Part shown: positions 33,466 through 48,100 of the stretch, in pieces | Layout: every line of letters starts with the position of its first letter | How positions within the stretch are numbered: position 1 is the first letter of the stretch | Origin: Neodiprion pinetum | Lineage: Eukaryota > Arthropoda > Insecta > Hymenoptera > Diprionidae | Assembly (NCBI RefSeq): GCF_021155775.2 | Contig: NC_060234.1 | Location: forward strand, 19,430,526 to 19,494,525 | Reading direction: 5' to 3' | DNA: 64,000 bases | The notes under the pieces: generated by a model | Seen by the model: only the letters and a program-made list of their open reading frames with translations | Database searches by the model: none | Told to the model about the DNA's origin: nothing | Program-made: the position numbers and the translations under genes

Positions 33466-36400
33466 TTATATATGTAAAGCAGAAGAAAAGAGGAGCGAAG
33501 TTTACAAAAAGTATTAATTACTATTGGAAAATAGTGAGTGTGAAAAAGTGATAGGGATAAATGACAAATTTTCCAAAAATTACTGTAAAAGTAAGTATTT
33601 TGAATAACATAAGTTATAAAAGATGTAGGAAACTTGAACGTTCTTAATAAAAACGCGTATTAAATTGAAAGGCACTTACACTTTCTGCAAATAGGATTTG
33701 AGAGAAATTCTAAACGTCTATACGAAAAAACATTGCGCAAAATTGTCGAATGTTTCCGAACTGTTCCGATCTCACCCGACGAGCAGATCCGCCATTACAT
33801 TATTTCGTGCTAATTTATGTGATGCGTTTATGATCTGACACGTGTGGAGTCCCTGACTTGTAGAAGAAACAGGTGGAACTATTAATCAAACATTAAAGTA
33901 ATTTGTAAATATCTACCACCTATTAATAACGTGGGTGTTTATTTAGGATAAGAACTTCACATCAAACACCGTTCTTTTTTACCACAAAACAAATTTTCTT
34001 TAGATCGGTATTATTTATTCAATACATTGGTTCTTGTGTGCGAAGTATATCGCAGGAGTCGTAAGCCAGCGTAACTCACGATACCACGTGACTCACATTT
34101 TTCGTATAATGGTTTATACGAAACGTGCAAGACTTTATTATGCTCTTTACAGAGCAATATACTAACTATCGATATTCGAATCCATTACACAATTTAATAC
34201 AATGATTTGCAAGTACCGCAATTATTTTAATTTAAGAGTCTAATATTCTTATGAATCACTCTAAAAGATATCAACTCTGCATTTTCACAGTCACTGTGCG
34301 ACTTCTTGTGACTCTACCTCGACTGTCAATAAATTCTTACTTTTTATTTAACATTCGAGAAATTTTAGGTTATAGTACAGTTGTTATCCGCAAATGTAAT
34401 TGTTGACGAATATCTGATGGATCGTACTTACACAAAGCTATTTCTAGCCACTTTGGAGTGATTATTTGTGAAAACAAATTTAGATGTTCCCTGAAGATTC
34501 CTACGGAGAGTGCAATAAGCTCCAAAACGTTATAAACGAATGAATAACATTAGAGTTCAAACATTTTGCACGGTCCAATTACAAAACGTTTTCTCAAATT
34601 GTTGATATCTGAGCTTCTGTTATTCGAAGTTTCTCAGAATTGCACTTCTATTGCATACAGGGTAGTGGAGTTTCATTAGTGTTCGCTGCATCGTTGTCGC
34701 AAATAACGATGGTGGAGATTTTTAAACGATGGATTCCCTCGACTTTTCCTAACTTTTGGTTTCGATGGCACGGCCCATTTATGTTCAGACCAATGAATTC
34801 ATGTCTTCGATTAGGTTTCTCTGAAATAATCGCAAGTCATTCGGGTAGAGGGACTCGAATTTTGCACCAGCTTCGTAGCTAAATGTATAGTAATGCGTTG
34901 TAACGGACGACGACCACCTGCCTGTGCAATCGTCATCGCCTAATCCGACATAGTCCACCTCGGGCTAAATTCATAAATACCTAGTTGATCGAACACGTAC
35001 GATCAGAGCGAGAACAAGTAGAGGCAAGTCTATATTGTAAATTGTGACCTAGTCAAGCAAGTTACTGACACTAGACGGATTGAGTTGAAGTTCATTTTCT
35101 TGACTCAACAAACGTGGTAAGTTTTACTGTCTTCCGGCAACGTCTGATGCATACCGCTGTTTCATTCTTCCAAGATTTCTATCAGTGACTCTCCGAAGGA
35201 TTCAAAAAAGAGAACAAGTCCTTGAATATCGATTATTTATTTAAAATCGTTTTAAAACAGAGAAAAATATACTCGTTCGTTTTACTCTGCAGACGAGTCA
35301 TTTTATTTGATAGTCGATTCTGTAAAATCCCACCACGACTATTTATGTTATAACGTTGTTATCGTAGTTAATTGTTCAAAATCACACTGATGTTAATTCT
35401 AATCAACAATTGGTAATACGTATCAAATTGACTATTGAGAGGAAAAAATTGTTTCGATAAATTTGTACGAAACAGTTTTCCAAAAAAAAATAAGCAGTCG
35501 TGGAGTGACATCAACGAGTATAGTAAATTATTCATTCTTCTAAAGCGGTTTAAAATGACAAATTGATATCGAAGCCCTTATTCATAATTTAAATCTGATT
35601 TTTTTTTTCAATCTTAGGTAAATGCAATAATTTCATACACTTAACGTGCGTCCATCTCCTGTTAACGATATCAAAAAAGTACCAATTTTCGACCGTTCCT
35701 CTCTCTGTCTCCCAGCTTTTCTTCCAGTAGGCTCTCTCGAAGAGCTATATATTCTCTAAGTGGGAAGTTTCAACGTACAATCGAGTCGACATAGCAGAAT
35801 ACTGCAATATCCCCCCGGGCCTTCGGTTCCCCTCAAGTCTTATAATACATATAAGTAAGAGTATTTTAATAAATCGTTTTACAGTTTGTAACAAGAATAA
35901 CCACGAAATAATGTGATTTTCACGAGATTAGTCAGTTTTATTTATGATCGATATTACAAATATAAATTGGTTGTGTCTCGGATTTTCATGACACAGTTGT
36001 AAACATACCATATAATTCTTTGCTGTGAAATGATTAATTAGGTAAAACTCCAAAGACGAGTGTTCCAAATGGATGTTGGTAAACTTCAGTCGAAATCCTG
36101 CTGGCAATTGATTGATGAAAATCGGATTAATTTTCGAAGTAATCAATCGAAAGCATCCTCCGAGAATTCTGTAAGGTCGTCGAGCATTTCTTTCTGCTAA
36201 GGAGATGACAGAAAAATTATGTGCAGAATGGACATATTACTTCTGTTTAATTTTATTCAACATCACAACGAGTAAAGTAATTAAAGTACACATAACCTCA
36301 CATCTGTATATATTACAAAACTCGTTTGTCAAGTGTCCTTTATTCTGCCCCACCTCTTTTTCTACAATATGTACAAGTCAGCGCTATTACAACATTTTGC

Positions 36401-37192
36401 GTGTGTCATAAACAATTTTTGTTTTCGTTAGCACAAGTACCTCACAGAAAATTACTGCACTCGGGTACATTGAACCACTTATTACACACGCAAGTTCGGG
36501 TGAGCGGCCATGTTAAATTTGTCAAATTGATCACAAGTAACATGACTTCTATCTGTGACAAGGGTCACAAGGGTGACAAGGCTGTTTATACCATATCGCA
36601 TCGAATTAATACAGAGATCAGTGTTTTTTACACCTGAGGTGTTCCGGGATGGATGTTATAAGACCCTTATAACCAAACGTCCTTCTATCGCAATACTTCA
36701 CTCTGACTAAAAGGAAAACAAAAAACAAACAATTGTATCGTTAAAAGTGATCCTTTTTCAAAACATTTACATCACTATACCTATAAATTCCCCATACGCT
36801 TAGACAAATTGTAGAAAGTTGAACGAGTTCTCACGCCTCATACTTTTGTTCAATTATAGTACGGCTAATAGGTCAATACTATTGAATTCGTATGCAAGAA
36901 CTCGTTCTCGTAGCAAACGGCTCGAATCTTTTCTGTACACAAGTACGAGCCTATACGTAATTTTTCAGTTAAACTACAAGTATAATGCAACGTCTTTATT
37001 CCTAGAGCTGCTGAAAATCAATACTACACGCAACACCACCTATATTACGACGGTGCAAGGAGGTATGTATGTGTGTACGGATTATAGCGTGAGCTTTCTG
37101 TGAACGAAACCTCGCACGCACAGGGAGCTCGACATTTTTCTTGCCAATCCCTACAGGACTTCGAGCTACAGTTGTGCGGAATATATATTTAA

Positions 37193-37419
37193 CCCTACAA
37201 CTGATGACTTTATTTTTCTACCTTGAAACGCATGACTGGGGTGGGGTACGAACTATCCTATGCTGCTGATAAACAGACGTGGTTTTCTTCTTTTTTTTTT
37301 TTCATAAAGAGAATGGTGTACGAGAAATATGATTTTATTTACATTTAGTTAATGAAAAACCCATTCGAAGACTAAAAATCGCGTGGGGTGCGTTCGGACC
37401 TCAGTTATGAGTTGTGGGG
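37193..37419. mobile_element. TTAA-flanked MITE (piggyBac-like), 227 bp
   Basis: TTAA lies at 37189-37192 and 37420-37423. The left end is CCCTACAACTGATGAC and the right end, in reverse complement, is CCCCACAACTCATAAC. There is no internal gene. Confidence 0.7.
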
Positions 37420-40400
37420 TTAAAAAATCGTTTCGTTTCGATTCTGAAAATTGATGCATCAGGTGAAAAAAAAGTATCGATTCCGAATAATTGATGAGTG
37501 TCTGGTAGGGTAAAGAACTGTAATGTTAAAAAAATAGATTATTTCATTAGGTACTAACTAAAAACCTAGACTTCCCAAGAAATGAATTCCACAATTTTAC
37601 TTCACTTGACATTGATCAACACATTGATTCGCTGATGCGCGTAAAAAATTGTTGAATTTACAAAATATGACAACCTGATAATAGCAAAAGAATTTTATTG
37701 TTAGTTCAAGTAAATCAGGTTTTACTTTATACCACGAATTGTTGTGTTGGCCATTTTTTTGTCGAATCAAATAATTCTACTCTGTACTAAACATAACTTT
37801 GAATTGAAAAAAAAGCATTTCTTTCGCCATATTTGATTGACATCTTCGGTAAATTCAACAAATCTTTTCTCTATCTGTACCGAGTGGGTACAAGAAGGTC
37901 GGAAAAATTGCGAGGACATTAATAAGTAGCACGGCGCTTGGAAATTAAATTATGTCCGAACATCGCCATGCTAGTATTACAAAGTGGCTTATTGGAACTT
38001 GCCTGGAATCTTAAATAAATCGGACGTCAAATATTTTTAATATAGCGTTTGTATGATAGTCTTTACGCAATCATTGCCAAATATATCGTATATTTAGTTT
38101 CCTTTCTTTTTTAAATCTCTCTATCGACATTAGAATGTATAACGCAATTACCTGATTTTCCTTGACCATTTTTGCGGTTTTTTTTTTTTCACACGATCGG
38201 CTTGTCGTAATCGAACGTATATTTCTAAACGTTCGTGCTCTCAAAAGAAACAAACCATAAGTTCGATGTGAAGATTTCCAGCAGGAAAATCTCACATACT
38301 ATAAAATATTGTGAAGTTTAGGTTTTCTTGAAATTTTCTGTGTTTTTTCCTTCAGGTTTCCTGAGCATTTCTGCGCGACGTTTTTTGTGAGTTTCGACCC
38401 AGGCCTTAGGAAATGCTTTTATATTACTTCAGCATACTGTTTAAATGATTCATGCGACACTAAATATTAACGGAAAGCATTATCAACCACAATTTGACGA
38501 AACAGGATGGAACAGCACTACACATGCGCTACAGCTCCGACTAATTGCGCGCCGTTGGCAATGAATAGTGAAGAGATATAGTTAATCGCTGCAGTGACTC
38601 AGTTATCATATTAATAAGGACCTACATATGGCGAGTAGATAGAAACATAGAGGATTCTTTGTCAACTCGACTACTTTTTCATCAGCTCCTTCGAAATTTT
38701 TTTTAATTATTAAACAGGTCCCATTTGAAGTTGAGAAAACACCCTATGGATTTATTTTCAATTGTCATATAAATATACATCACGTTTGATCGAAGAACGT
38801 GACGTTCGTTTTTCGACCTAAAAATGCTTCGACTTTTTATGGCCAATGTTTATAAAACTTGATTAAGTGGCGGTCTGTTAAATGTAGGTACTGACGTTTG
38901 ATTGCCGAATACTTAAAAATTTGCGACTTTGTTCGTGAGGTGCAGAGCAACAAAACATAATAAAGAAGTTTGTATCTATAGCTATTTGACTAATTTTTAT
39001 TCAGTGCAAGTAGCTCATCAAATTTCTGTTACGAGGAATGCAAAACCAGATGATATGTATTTACGTTTACATAATATAGGTACACATTTCTACTGTTTTT
39101 GGACTATTGTATTCCTCAGACATCACGTCAATTATTATTGCAACCCCTGTTGTATTACATTTCTTAACAGGTATTTTCACCGTAAAACATCTGATTGCTT
39201 TCAAAGTTACGTTGTAAAGCGAACGTATATCACCAACGCTTTGCATCGCCAAGAAGCAGCTGTTGCTGGGGTACCGGCAGCTGTGTAACTGGTAAGAACC
39301 CCTTATTCGTTAATATCCGAGACTTTTCAAAAGACACCCCATGCCACCTGGCTCTGGACGATGTGAATACATCTTTCCTCTCCTCGCATACATACGCGGT
39401 ACCCTTGAGCGTAAATATACGAGTGGATCAAATTATAACTGCGACGTGAAGTATCGAGTTAACGTCTACGGGACGAGCCAATTCACGCTTCAAAAAGTAC
39501 ATATTTGTCCAACTTTTGCGTAGCAAGAAATGATACATTATATTCATCGATTTTGCTATGTAAAAAATGCATGACAACTTCCGTTAAAAAGATGTCCAAA
39601 TGTTTAATAAAACATTACAGTTCTCAGATATTTTTTACAATGCGTATTTCATGGTTTTTAAGGCACACTGGGAATTGCCGTATTATAGGTTTTTGAAACT
39701 ATTAGAAATCTTATGTGCTAGTTAGTTCAACTATTCGTCAACCATGTAATTCCACCGCTACTCTAGTAATAACTTCTATCCATCTCTCAAAAGTATATTA
39801 TCTAATTAAGAGAACAAATTGCTCTGTTATTTTATCGCAGATCATGCCTAAGTCCAACAACAATATTTTAGGGTTCCGCTAGTTACGAAACAGGAATAAT
39901 AATACCCGCATGTAACATCTGTGATCAGCAAAATTCTAATTAGTTTTTTGAAACAGCATGAGAAAATTAGTTCTCATCCCGGGGCTTTATTCCGAAATTT
40001 GATCGCTTGTGTAAGGTGAAACGGTAAATAAATGATGTGGCTAAATATTTTTAAGTTGATTTTCCGTGTGACATAACGCTGATAGTCCGCAAACAACGAA
40101 ATGAGTAAACGTGCAAGAAACTTATTCAATAACTGTGGACTGATAGAAAAATCGTCCATGGTATAAAAATGATGGGTGAATCTGACGTAGTAAAATATTC
40201 ATTGCGTGAAAAGTTCCAAGTGGTAACATATGGGGCGGTCTCCGATAACTCGGCCATTTTTTTTTTTTTGCACTCTTGGATCTGTGATTTTATACGTTCC
40301 CAATACACTGTTAAATACCCTGTAAAATTTACAGCGAATTGAAAGATGTCGCTTTGAAAGGGAAACAATTTCCATTTTTTTTCACCGAAAATATAGCGTT

Positions 40401-43059
40401 TGTGATGCCATCAAAAATATAACATATATTGCACTGAATAGTTCATGTAAAAATAAAACTTTTTTGTATTGAAGTTCTCTTTGTCCGACTTCAATCTTCC
40501 ATGATATACGAATTAAAAAAAAAAAAAAAACCATTTCCGATAGGAGTAAATAAAAAAATTTGAAAAAATTTACAGAGAGTAATATTTTATAGAAATTACC
40601 GAAAAAAGTTCGTTCATGTTTGCAAAACTATTTTGATATTTCAAAAATATGGATCATCGAGTTTTTGTTTTTAGAACAACCGTGTCCCACAACAGTTGTA
40701 CATTGAATGTGAAGTTGGATACACATCTCTTGCAAGTATTCTCAGATATTGTACCAATGTATTGGACATGAAAATTTTACCTTTAGAAATTCATAATAAC
40801 GGAATTCACAAGAACACCAATATATTTTAATTTTATTTCTGCCTCTGTATCATATATTTTATCCCTTGATGAAATAAATAGAATATTTAATTAACAAAAA
40901 TACAAGAAATTAATGTACTAGGTATGTTTATTAGCTGTAATTCAGATGAGATGGCTGCATTTTTCTACCGGCAACATCACACGTTGCGAGAAATCTTAGA
41001 AATCTAACGCTGCGCTGTGTACAGAAAACAAGGTTTTCTTTGTTCACATACGGAGCATGTAGAGCATTCTTAGTATACTTACACTTGTATATACAGTGAA
41101 AGTAATAAAAATGCATGTATGTCGCTTTTTGCCGCGTAATTACATGCAAGTGGGAGTAGCTGCCACAGCTACTTCATTCAGTTGCTTCATGATTCACAAT
41201 TAGTTTACAGCTCGCGTATTTCAGCGTACGCAATAATCAATAATTTTTGCTATGAATTTCGTGCAGTACTTTGAATGAGCATAGCTTAACATCTATGACC
41301 AATAAAAAAAACAGATATATAGAAAATTTTTCATGTCTAGAACTAGAGGTAATATCACAAGCTCTGGCATTGTTCTCGCGACTTCAGAACGCGGCATGAT
41401 GATTGCTTGACACACCGATCTTTGTAGAATAATTTTATGCAATAACTGGTTAAAATGGTTAAAAAAAAAAAAAAAAGACAACTATTTGCAGATTACATGC
41501 AGCAAGTGCCTTTCTATGATATCTAAATTGCATTGGACGGTGAAAAATTGTATTTAGTTGCGTCTCTCAAAAGTCATCGAAAATCTGCAATCATATTTTA
41601 CTTGAGTATAGCATTGCCTGAACCGCTTTACTGATATCACAACCGGACGAATGAGTCCGTTTTATGACTAACGCGTTCCTTCGTTCGTTACGTCGCGCAT
41701 TGGTCCGTGTTGCAAAGGCACTTAATTCTTGTCGTACACTCGTCATAGCTGACGAGTAATTGTGTGATTTCATAATTTAAGAAAATACTAGAAGGAAATA
41801 AAAGGACCTGTCGGCAATTTCGCCAATTATAAGTAAACGATCAGATGGAAATCTTTGGATTTGGCTGCCATTTTGATATATAATCTTTTGTGCTACGATA
41901 TTATGAAAAGCTCTAAAATTTAGGCCTCAGAGCAATTATGACAATTCTTTGGCGGTGTGTTGAACAAGTCAAAAATATATAAATGTTACTGCGATATCAT
42001 TGCACGTGATAAATTCTAGCCGATGCGATAGCTGCGTCCGCGTCGATAGATCGCTCTACCTACTGAATAACCGCGGTGTGTTCAAATTTTATGTAAAATC
42101 ATTATAAAAATTCGATGAAATAATTGGTCAACATGTTTCGCGTAAACGGTACTGCCATAAGATTTAAGATTTAACGGATTTTCGTACACATATTAAAATC
42201 GCAGCCAGATCGAAAAATTTGCATTTACGTGCAATTTGACAGATTTTCATACACATGCGAATCAAGTTCCAGATTTCAAAAAAAAAGTATAGCAACTAGG
42301 CAGGTTTCCATGCGATATATTTCGAGCAGTTGTAGAAAAGTAAGCTTAAAGTCTGAGAATATGTATAATTTACGCCAGTAAGATACCTTTTTTCCTGACT
42401 CAATTCATTTAGACGTCATGTATAAGGGAGTTACGTTGAAAATACTTTTAAGAGTTGTTATAACAAGACAAATAAATGCAACGATATATTGTTAGGGCGT
42501 TGACTGAAGATATATTAAGAACCGCGAACCCTTGTGGGCCAGAAGTGCGATCCTTTTGAAGCACGGAAGAGCGTGAACACCTAACGGAAATTATATTGTT
42601 TTGCGATTAACAACTCAAGTTGAATAATACGATTATTCGTTTATAGCTTTCGGCCTAACTTGCAAAAAATTATGTGGTCAGTTACTTGTCATATAACGAT
42701 TGCAGATGATTCAAAAACTGCCCCCAAGTACCCTGAAGTCGTTCGAAACACGTTAAAACGTTATAATAAAACGTAACTTACGAGTTCATCGAACGAAGTA
42801 TTAAATAAGTGTAGAAAAATATAATTATCCCCGGGCCGTTCGGGAACATCGAATAGTCACGCAAATTTGCCCAGTGTTTACGGCATTTGCACATCTTGAG
42901 TCAACAATTAAGATATCTCGAGACTTTCAGAATCATTCTCATTTGTTCTCACATATTTTTGTTTTACGTCAATACAATTAGGTAAATGATATAATGATAT
43001 TCTTGCTAATATGAAGAACTGATATGAAATTTCAAAATTCTGATTTACCCTACAACTAA

Positions 43060-43540
43060 CCTCGGATGCAGTTTAAGTCGCAAATAGCGACACAGCTCGG
43101 TTGAAAAATTTCCTCAAGTGCTTCAACGTGTAATATGTTGTTGTTGGGAATCCGTATTTGCTACACCATCCTGGAAATCACTTTGCTATGATCAAACATG
43201 ACACTGCAGACAAATTTACGATTATGTCCAGCGTTGAGGCACGTAAAAACCCCAAAACCCACAACGCGAGAGACCAGCGCTCACTCGTCACTACGCAATA
43301 CGCATTCGTCGCCGAGTGTCGCCTGTTGTGATCAACGTCCCGCTCGGTTACCATGGAATCCAATCACGTGGTGGGGGCACAGTGCATGGGTGGGAGAAAT
43401 CAGTGAGGAAACCATGGAGACTAGAGTAAAGGAGGTAAAGGAGTCCAATTTTTGTACCTTTGATCCCGTATTAAAAATCCGTACAATAAGGCTTGCGCAG
43501 GCTGACGCTGAACGGCGCTGATATCGCAAAGATCCAACAA
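43060..43540 (-). promoter_or_regulatory. GC-rich block, possible promoter or 5'UTR exon of the TNFAIP8-like gene
   Basis: The segment 43190-43520 is clearly richer in GC and CpG than its surroundings. On the minus strand it is followed by a plausible donor, CCGAG|GTTAGT near 43065. The next gene on that strand is TNFAIP8-like, whose first coding exon has an upstream acceptor and so needs a 5' exon. No TATA box or open reading frame with homology was seen. This is an inference from composition and splice logic; the block could belong to another, unrecognised transcript. Confidence 0.3.
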
Positions 43541-44088
43541 GTGACTAGGTGACTAGACAGAGACAGATATACGCATTATTATTATTATGTATCTATTTCA
43601 TAGAGGAAATGCTTCAACATCACCATAATCGATATAATTTGAAATTTTTAACTAATCTTTCTCCAAACAATTCTATGAAATTAGATCACACTATTCGCGT
43701 TTTTTCTTTCGTGAAGGCGTCTTCACCAAAAATTTATAATAAGTTTGTGAGGTTATGTTGATTCTCAACCTCTACTTATTTTTTTATTAAAGATACCGAT
43801 TAAAAAGCATTATATTTTTGCTATCGATGCTAAATGATATGCGATCACTTTACTTACCTCGATGAAAGGAAAACAAGTAATAGACATAATAAAATATAAT
43901 TCGAAATTATTTTATTCAGTTCTGGGATATATTGCTGTCCAATTATCTTCATTCAAATTTAAATACGTGCCTCTGTAATTAATGCTTGTTTAAGTAGAAA
44001 CACTATTTCATCTAAACAAAATTCAATTGTAACAAAAACTAGAGCACTGAGAACTACTTAAGATAAAATTTCATGGAACATTGTCTTG

Positions 44089-44212
44089 TAGCGTTTTCAA
44101 CCGGCTCAGTGCACGCCAAGTGTAGTTTCCCTAGAATTGCAGTTTTGCTATTGGTTATGAATGAGGCGAATTACACGTAGTGCATACCAAGCGCAACCAG
44201 TTGAAAACGCTA
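44089..44212. repeat. Hairpin MITE-like element, 124 bp
   Basis: The left end TAGCGTTTTCAACCGG pairs with the reverse complement of the right end CCAGTTGAAAACGCTA. Pairing continues inward, with gaps, through the TGCAC and CCAAG segments. No convincing target duplication. Confidence 0.6.
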
Positions 44213-44524
44213 GTAATTATTACTCATCAATAATTGACTCCTAAGCGTTGTGAATCGATTTTCGAACACCCACGAATGAGCATCAAATGATTTTTATGAA
44301 AATCAATTGAATTTGCGTCAGATCATGATTCATGGAGCAATTATTTAGTGCATAAGGTTGCAATCCATATGTTGAAATTTTCGAATGTATATACATAGAG
44401 AAGATGTCTGATAACGCAATTGTAACGTTTGATAGCTGAGCTTTTATTCGTAAAAATTAAAACAACTGTAATCAGACACTAATCCCGGGAATTTGTCCAG
44501 TTCTAGCGCATCCAGCTTAGGGCA

Positions 44525-44592
44525 GTTCCTCTTTTGCGCTGCCGAGTTCGTGAGTAGTTTTGCCTCTGTCCTAGGGAATTTCTAGCACTGCC
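44525..44592. repeat. Fragment related to the 49.2-kb MITE
   Basis: The segment including CTCTTTTGCGCTGCCGAGTT and CTCTGTCCTAGGGAATTTCT matches, in reverse orientation, the interior of the MITE at 49228-49358. It lacks the GGCCGTGTTCG ends. Confidence 0.5.
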
Positions 44593-45052
44593 TTCAATAC
44601 ACAGTATTCACATAATTTCTTGTTTCTGAATAACCACTTTAATGAATGAAAGTTAACGAGACTTTAGAACCGTTTCAATAACAATGATAATTGACAAGTA
44701 CACAATATTATCTCATCTAAATAATACATCATACTTCTGCATTACACTTAATAATTTTGTATAATATATAAATTATGTATGGAATGGCATCATAGGCATT
44801 TTGTTGTGACTCGAGAGATATCGACAATTGGCCATTGGAATAATATTATGATTTCAACAAATAGTCTAACCCGCAATACTTTTATGCTTTGTAATAGGTG
44901 TATTCTCTCCATCATCACATCATTAATGTTTGCCTTCTGTACCAAAATAGAGAGTAACACTGATTCAGGTGTGCTTTGACATGTGCGCTTGATATGAACA
45001 TAATGATTACTCAATATTCGTTAACTAATCGTTCCATTTTTCACTATAGAAC

Positions 45053-45174
45053 TCAGTCTCCTGCCCAAATTTTATGTATCTCTTCTAAATGATCAAAAGC
45101 ACTCTGGGAGATGTTTAATGCTGCATTCACTGCTTGAAGGCCGGGCTCTCCGAGAAGACTTAAACCACAAAGTC
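45053..45174 (-). CDS. PGGT1B: PGGT1B terminal exon
   Basis: The acceptor TTTTTACAG precedes 45174 and the stop TGA is 45055-45053. It encodes GLCGLSLLGEPGLQAVNAAL and ends KIWAGD, corresponding to the family's last helices. Confidence 0.92.
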
Positions 45175-48100
45175 CTGTAAAAATAAATGATTATTAAGGT
45201 AACCTCATGTAGACCAACCAGTCTTGAGTAGTTGTGTTGCTTGCTTTTTAACATCAGTGTTTTTTTCCATATTGCATTCGCAATGCAATAATTCACAGAT
45301 AAAATAATCATAGATAGTGATCAGAAAAATCTTAGCTGTATCAGTAGAGTTCCACACATCATTAAAGATTCGAAAAAATATTTTTGTCGACAACAAATTA
45401 CACACTCACGAGGCTGTATTAGTGATCAAATATTACCTACATAACTATTTTGTAAAATGTGGAAGAGGTCAAGGGTCAGAAACCTGTTTTTTTCAACGTG
45501 ACATGACATAGAGAAAAGCCACCCATCAAACCCTCAATTTGTAAACTAAACCACTTTCTTCCTAAATTTCTACGTGGGTGTGTAATTTATTTGCATTCTT
45601 AATTATTTCTCCGCTTGATTTCGAATATTTAAAACGGATTGGGTTCAAAAATATTGTACTACAGTTTTGAATTTTTTTCCACCCAAATAAAATAGAGTTT
45701 GTGAATTTGAGACAATACTTTAGGACGTTGTTTTTATATACTGTTCTTAAGTATTCTGTATCTAGGCCATTTCTACTTGCACATAATTTTTTTTTTCAAT
45801 ATATTTTCAATGTCATTCACTTTCTGGCACTTTGCACTGTATCACAAAAACACGATTTGTTATTTGGGATTAAAAAGTAGTAATGTTCTAGCAATTTGAC
45901 AATTAGCAACAATTCTGATTTCAATAAAATGGAGATAGCCCGTTTTGTGTAAAAAGATGAAAGTTTTGCCTGGTTCCAGAGCAAAGGTGTGGGTAGTTTA
46001 GTTTAAGGGATAACACCACTGTAAAAACCTAAAAATTTGACGATTTTTTTTTTTGGATTGAAGACAAGGTAATAAGATAATAATATTTAAGGAAATTATT
46101 GGGCATACGTTTAAGTATAATACAAAAAAATATCAACAACAAATGTTCAAAAATGGTACCACTGCAGTTCTGTAGTTATTGATATGTAGATTGAGTGATT
46201 TAAAATTTTTTTATCCATATTCAACTTTTCACCAGTTACGCCGCATGCTCCTGAATTCAACATGACTCGCAAGAATGACTCTAGTGTCGCCGTTACAGAA
46301 TATTTGTTGATGATAATGTTTTGTATTATATTTAAATATATGCCTAATAACTTCCTGAAATATCATTATTTTATGACCTTTTCTTCCATTTGAAAAAAAT
46401 TGTCAAAAAAACGCTTTCCCTTTGTTTATACAGTAGACTTACCTCTTGAGGGATATAAGCAAATGAAATGGGAAATTAATTTAAAGTTGACTAAAAGAGG
46501 AAAAGGTACCTAAAAAGGCGAAGAGAAAGAAATTCTTCATCAAGATTTGAACAGACTGCAAGATCTCCGAACTAGAAATTTTTCCTAATTTTTCTGCGAT
46601 TCCCGTTTTTCTTGTTTTTCTCTTTCAGTCACATTACGCGAGTTTTTTTTAAATTTATGATATCACGTCTTCTGAAGTTACTGCACGTTTATCTTTTCTA
46701 AGGTCTCAATATTGTCGTCTGATTATGAAGAATTTACCATACAAATTTGATCAAAATTAATTATGGCTAACAGCGATTTCACACGATTTACTGACAGGCT
46801 ATTGAATTTGAAAAAAAAAACTAAGTTTTCGCAACTGGTGTTTCTCGGTCACGTCTTATAATATACTAAGATGAGAGTGAAATTGAAAAAGTGAGATTCA
46901 TGCCTAATCGTGAGTTAAAATGGTTTGGAATGCCTGCATTGTCTTATTCTTCAAAAGTTAGAAGAGAGCAGAAAAAATCTAATGACAGTTGCTTATTGTG
47001 AATTTCCACATCTTTTCAAGTATTTACAGATAGTATAAAAATAAAAAACAGCTCTTAAACACTTGAACTGATACTGCAACTCTTCAATGCCTTCACGTCA
47101 CAGCAATACATGATATCACGCATTTTGGTTAATAAAATATCAGAAAAAAAGCAATAAAATTATAATTAGTAGGGCAAAGGTAGCCATGTAAAAATTAGTA
47201 GTCTAACGAATGAACAGTATGATGTAACATGTTATTTTAAATTTACCTAGATAGGTATGTAAAGGATCTGGTGCAGAAGTATCAAACTTTGATAAACCGC
47301 CCAGAACTGAATCTTGTGTTGTGAGGACATAAGCTCGATTCTCTGTAGCATCAGTAAGATGTCTGACGCCTAAAATTTGTAGTGTAGCTCCCACCCAAAA
47401 ACTATAACAAGTGTCTTCAGGTTTGTTGGGTCTTCCGTGAAAACCACCGATTTGCCTCATGAGACACCAATATCTCAACCTATTCAACTGCTTTTCACTC
47501 AAGGCACTTGTCAGATTGTCCATCAAGAGCAGGCTTGCTACTGCACAGAATGTACTTCCACCATGGGACTCCAGACCAGGACCCTGACCAATTCCTCCAT
47601 CGTAGGACTAAAAATTAATAGCATTTTGAGTTATAGGAAATCTGTCTATATAATAGTTCTGATACATGTATATAAATATGAATAAGTAAGATAATAAAGG
47701 AATATTGAAAAGAAAATTATTATGAGTTTGGAAATATACTTTTCATACATGGATCTAAGCAAATTTATTGAAATCAAGAGAATTTTAACCTCGTAACTAC
47801 GACGGTAAGAGTAAATTATAGTAATACAGATTCGAACATTTAGAATTGATGCATTTTTCAAGCATATTATGGAAAGCAAATTCCAAATTTCTTTACACTG
47901 AATGTAGTTCAGCTCTGTAATAAGACCTGTCAAAGTAATAATAATGCTCATTATCTAATGCCTAGCCAAGTTTTATGACCAAATAATCCAGTTTATTGCT
48001 CACAATGCTTTCTTTGATATAGTTAATAGCTTTGCGCTTGTCAATGCCTGACCAATCATCAAGAATCGCCGAAATGCAGCAAGCACAATAGATAAACCTC

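Larger units (their letters stand above)
30325..43000. other. Long gene-poor region
   Basis: No recognised coding exon in about 12.7 kb. It contains two TTAA-flanked MITEs (31571-32743, 37193-37419) and one copy of the R1 dispersed repeat, each listed separately. It may be largely the 5' intron of the minus-strand TNFAIP8-like gene, because that gene's first coding exon opens with a splice acceptor. Short open frames here, for example at 30591-30953 and 38929-39288, lack recognisable motifs. Confidence 0.45.

Noticed and set aside
34960..35115. Possible 5'UTR exon on the plus strand with a CGTG|GTAAGT donor
   Set aside because: No plus-strand gene follows until 49.7 kb, and a good donor alone is not enough.
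41630..41700. CGGACGAATGAGTCCG as part of a hammerhead ribozyme
   Set aside because: The conserved CUGAUGA and GAAAC core elements are not both present in the required order.
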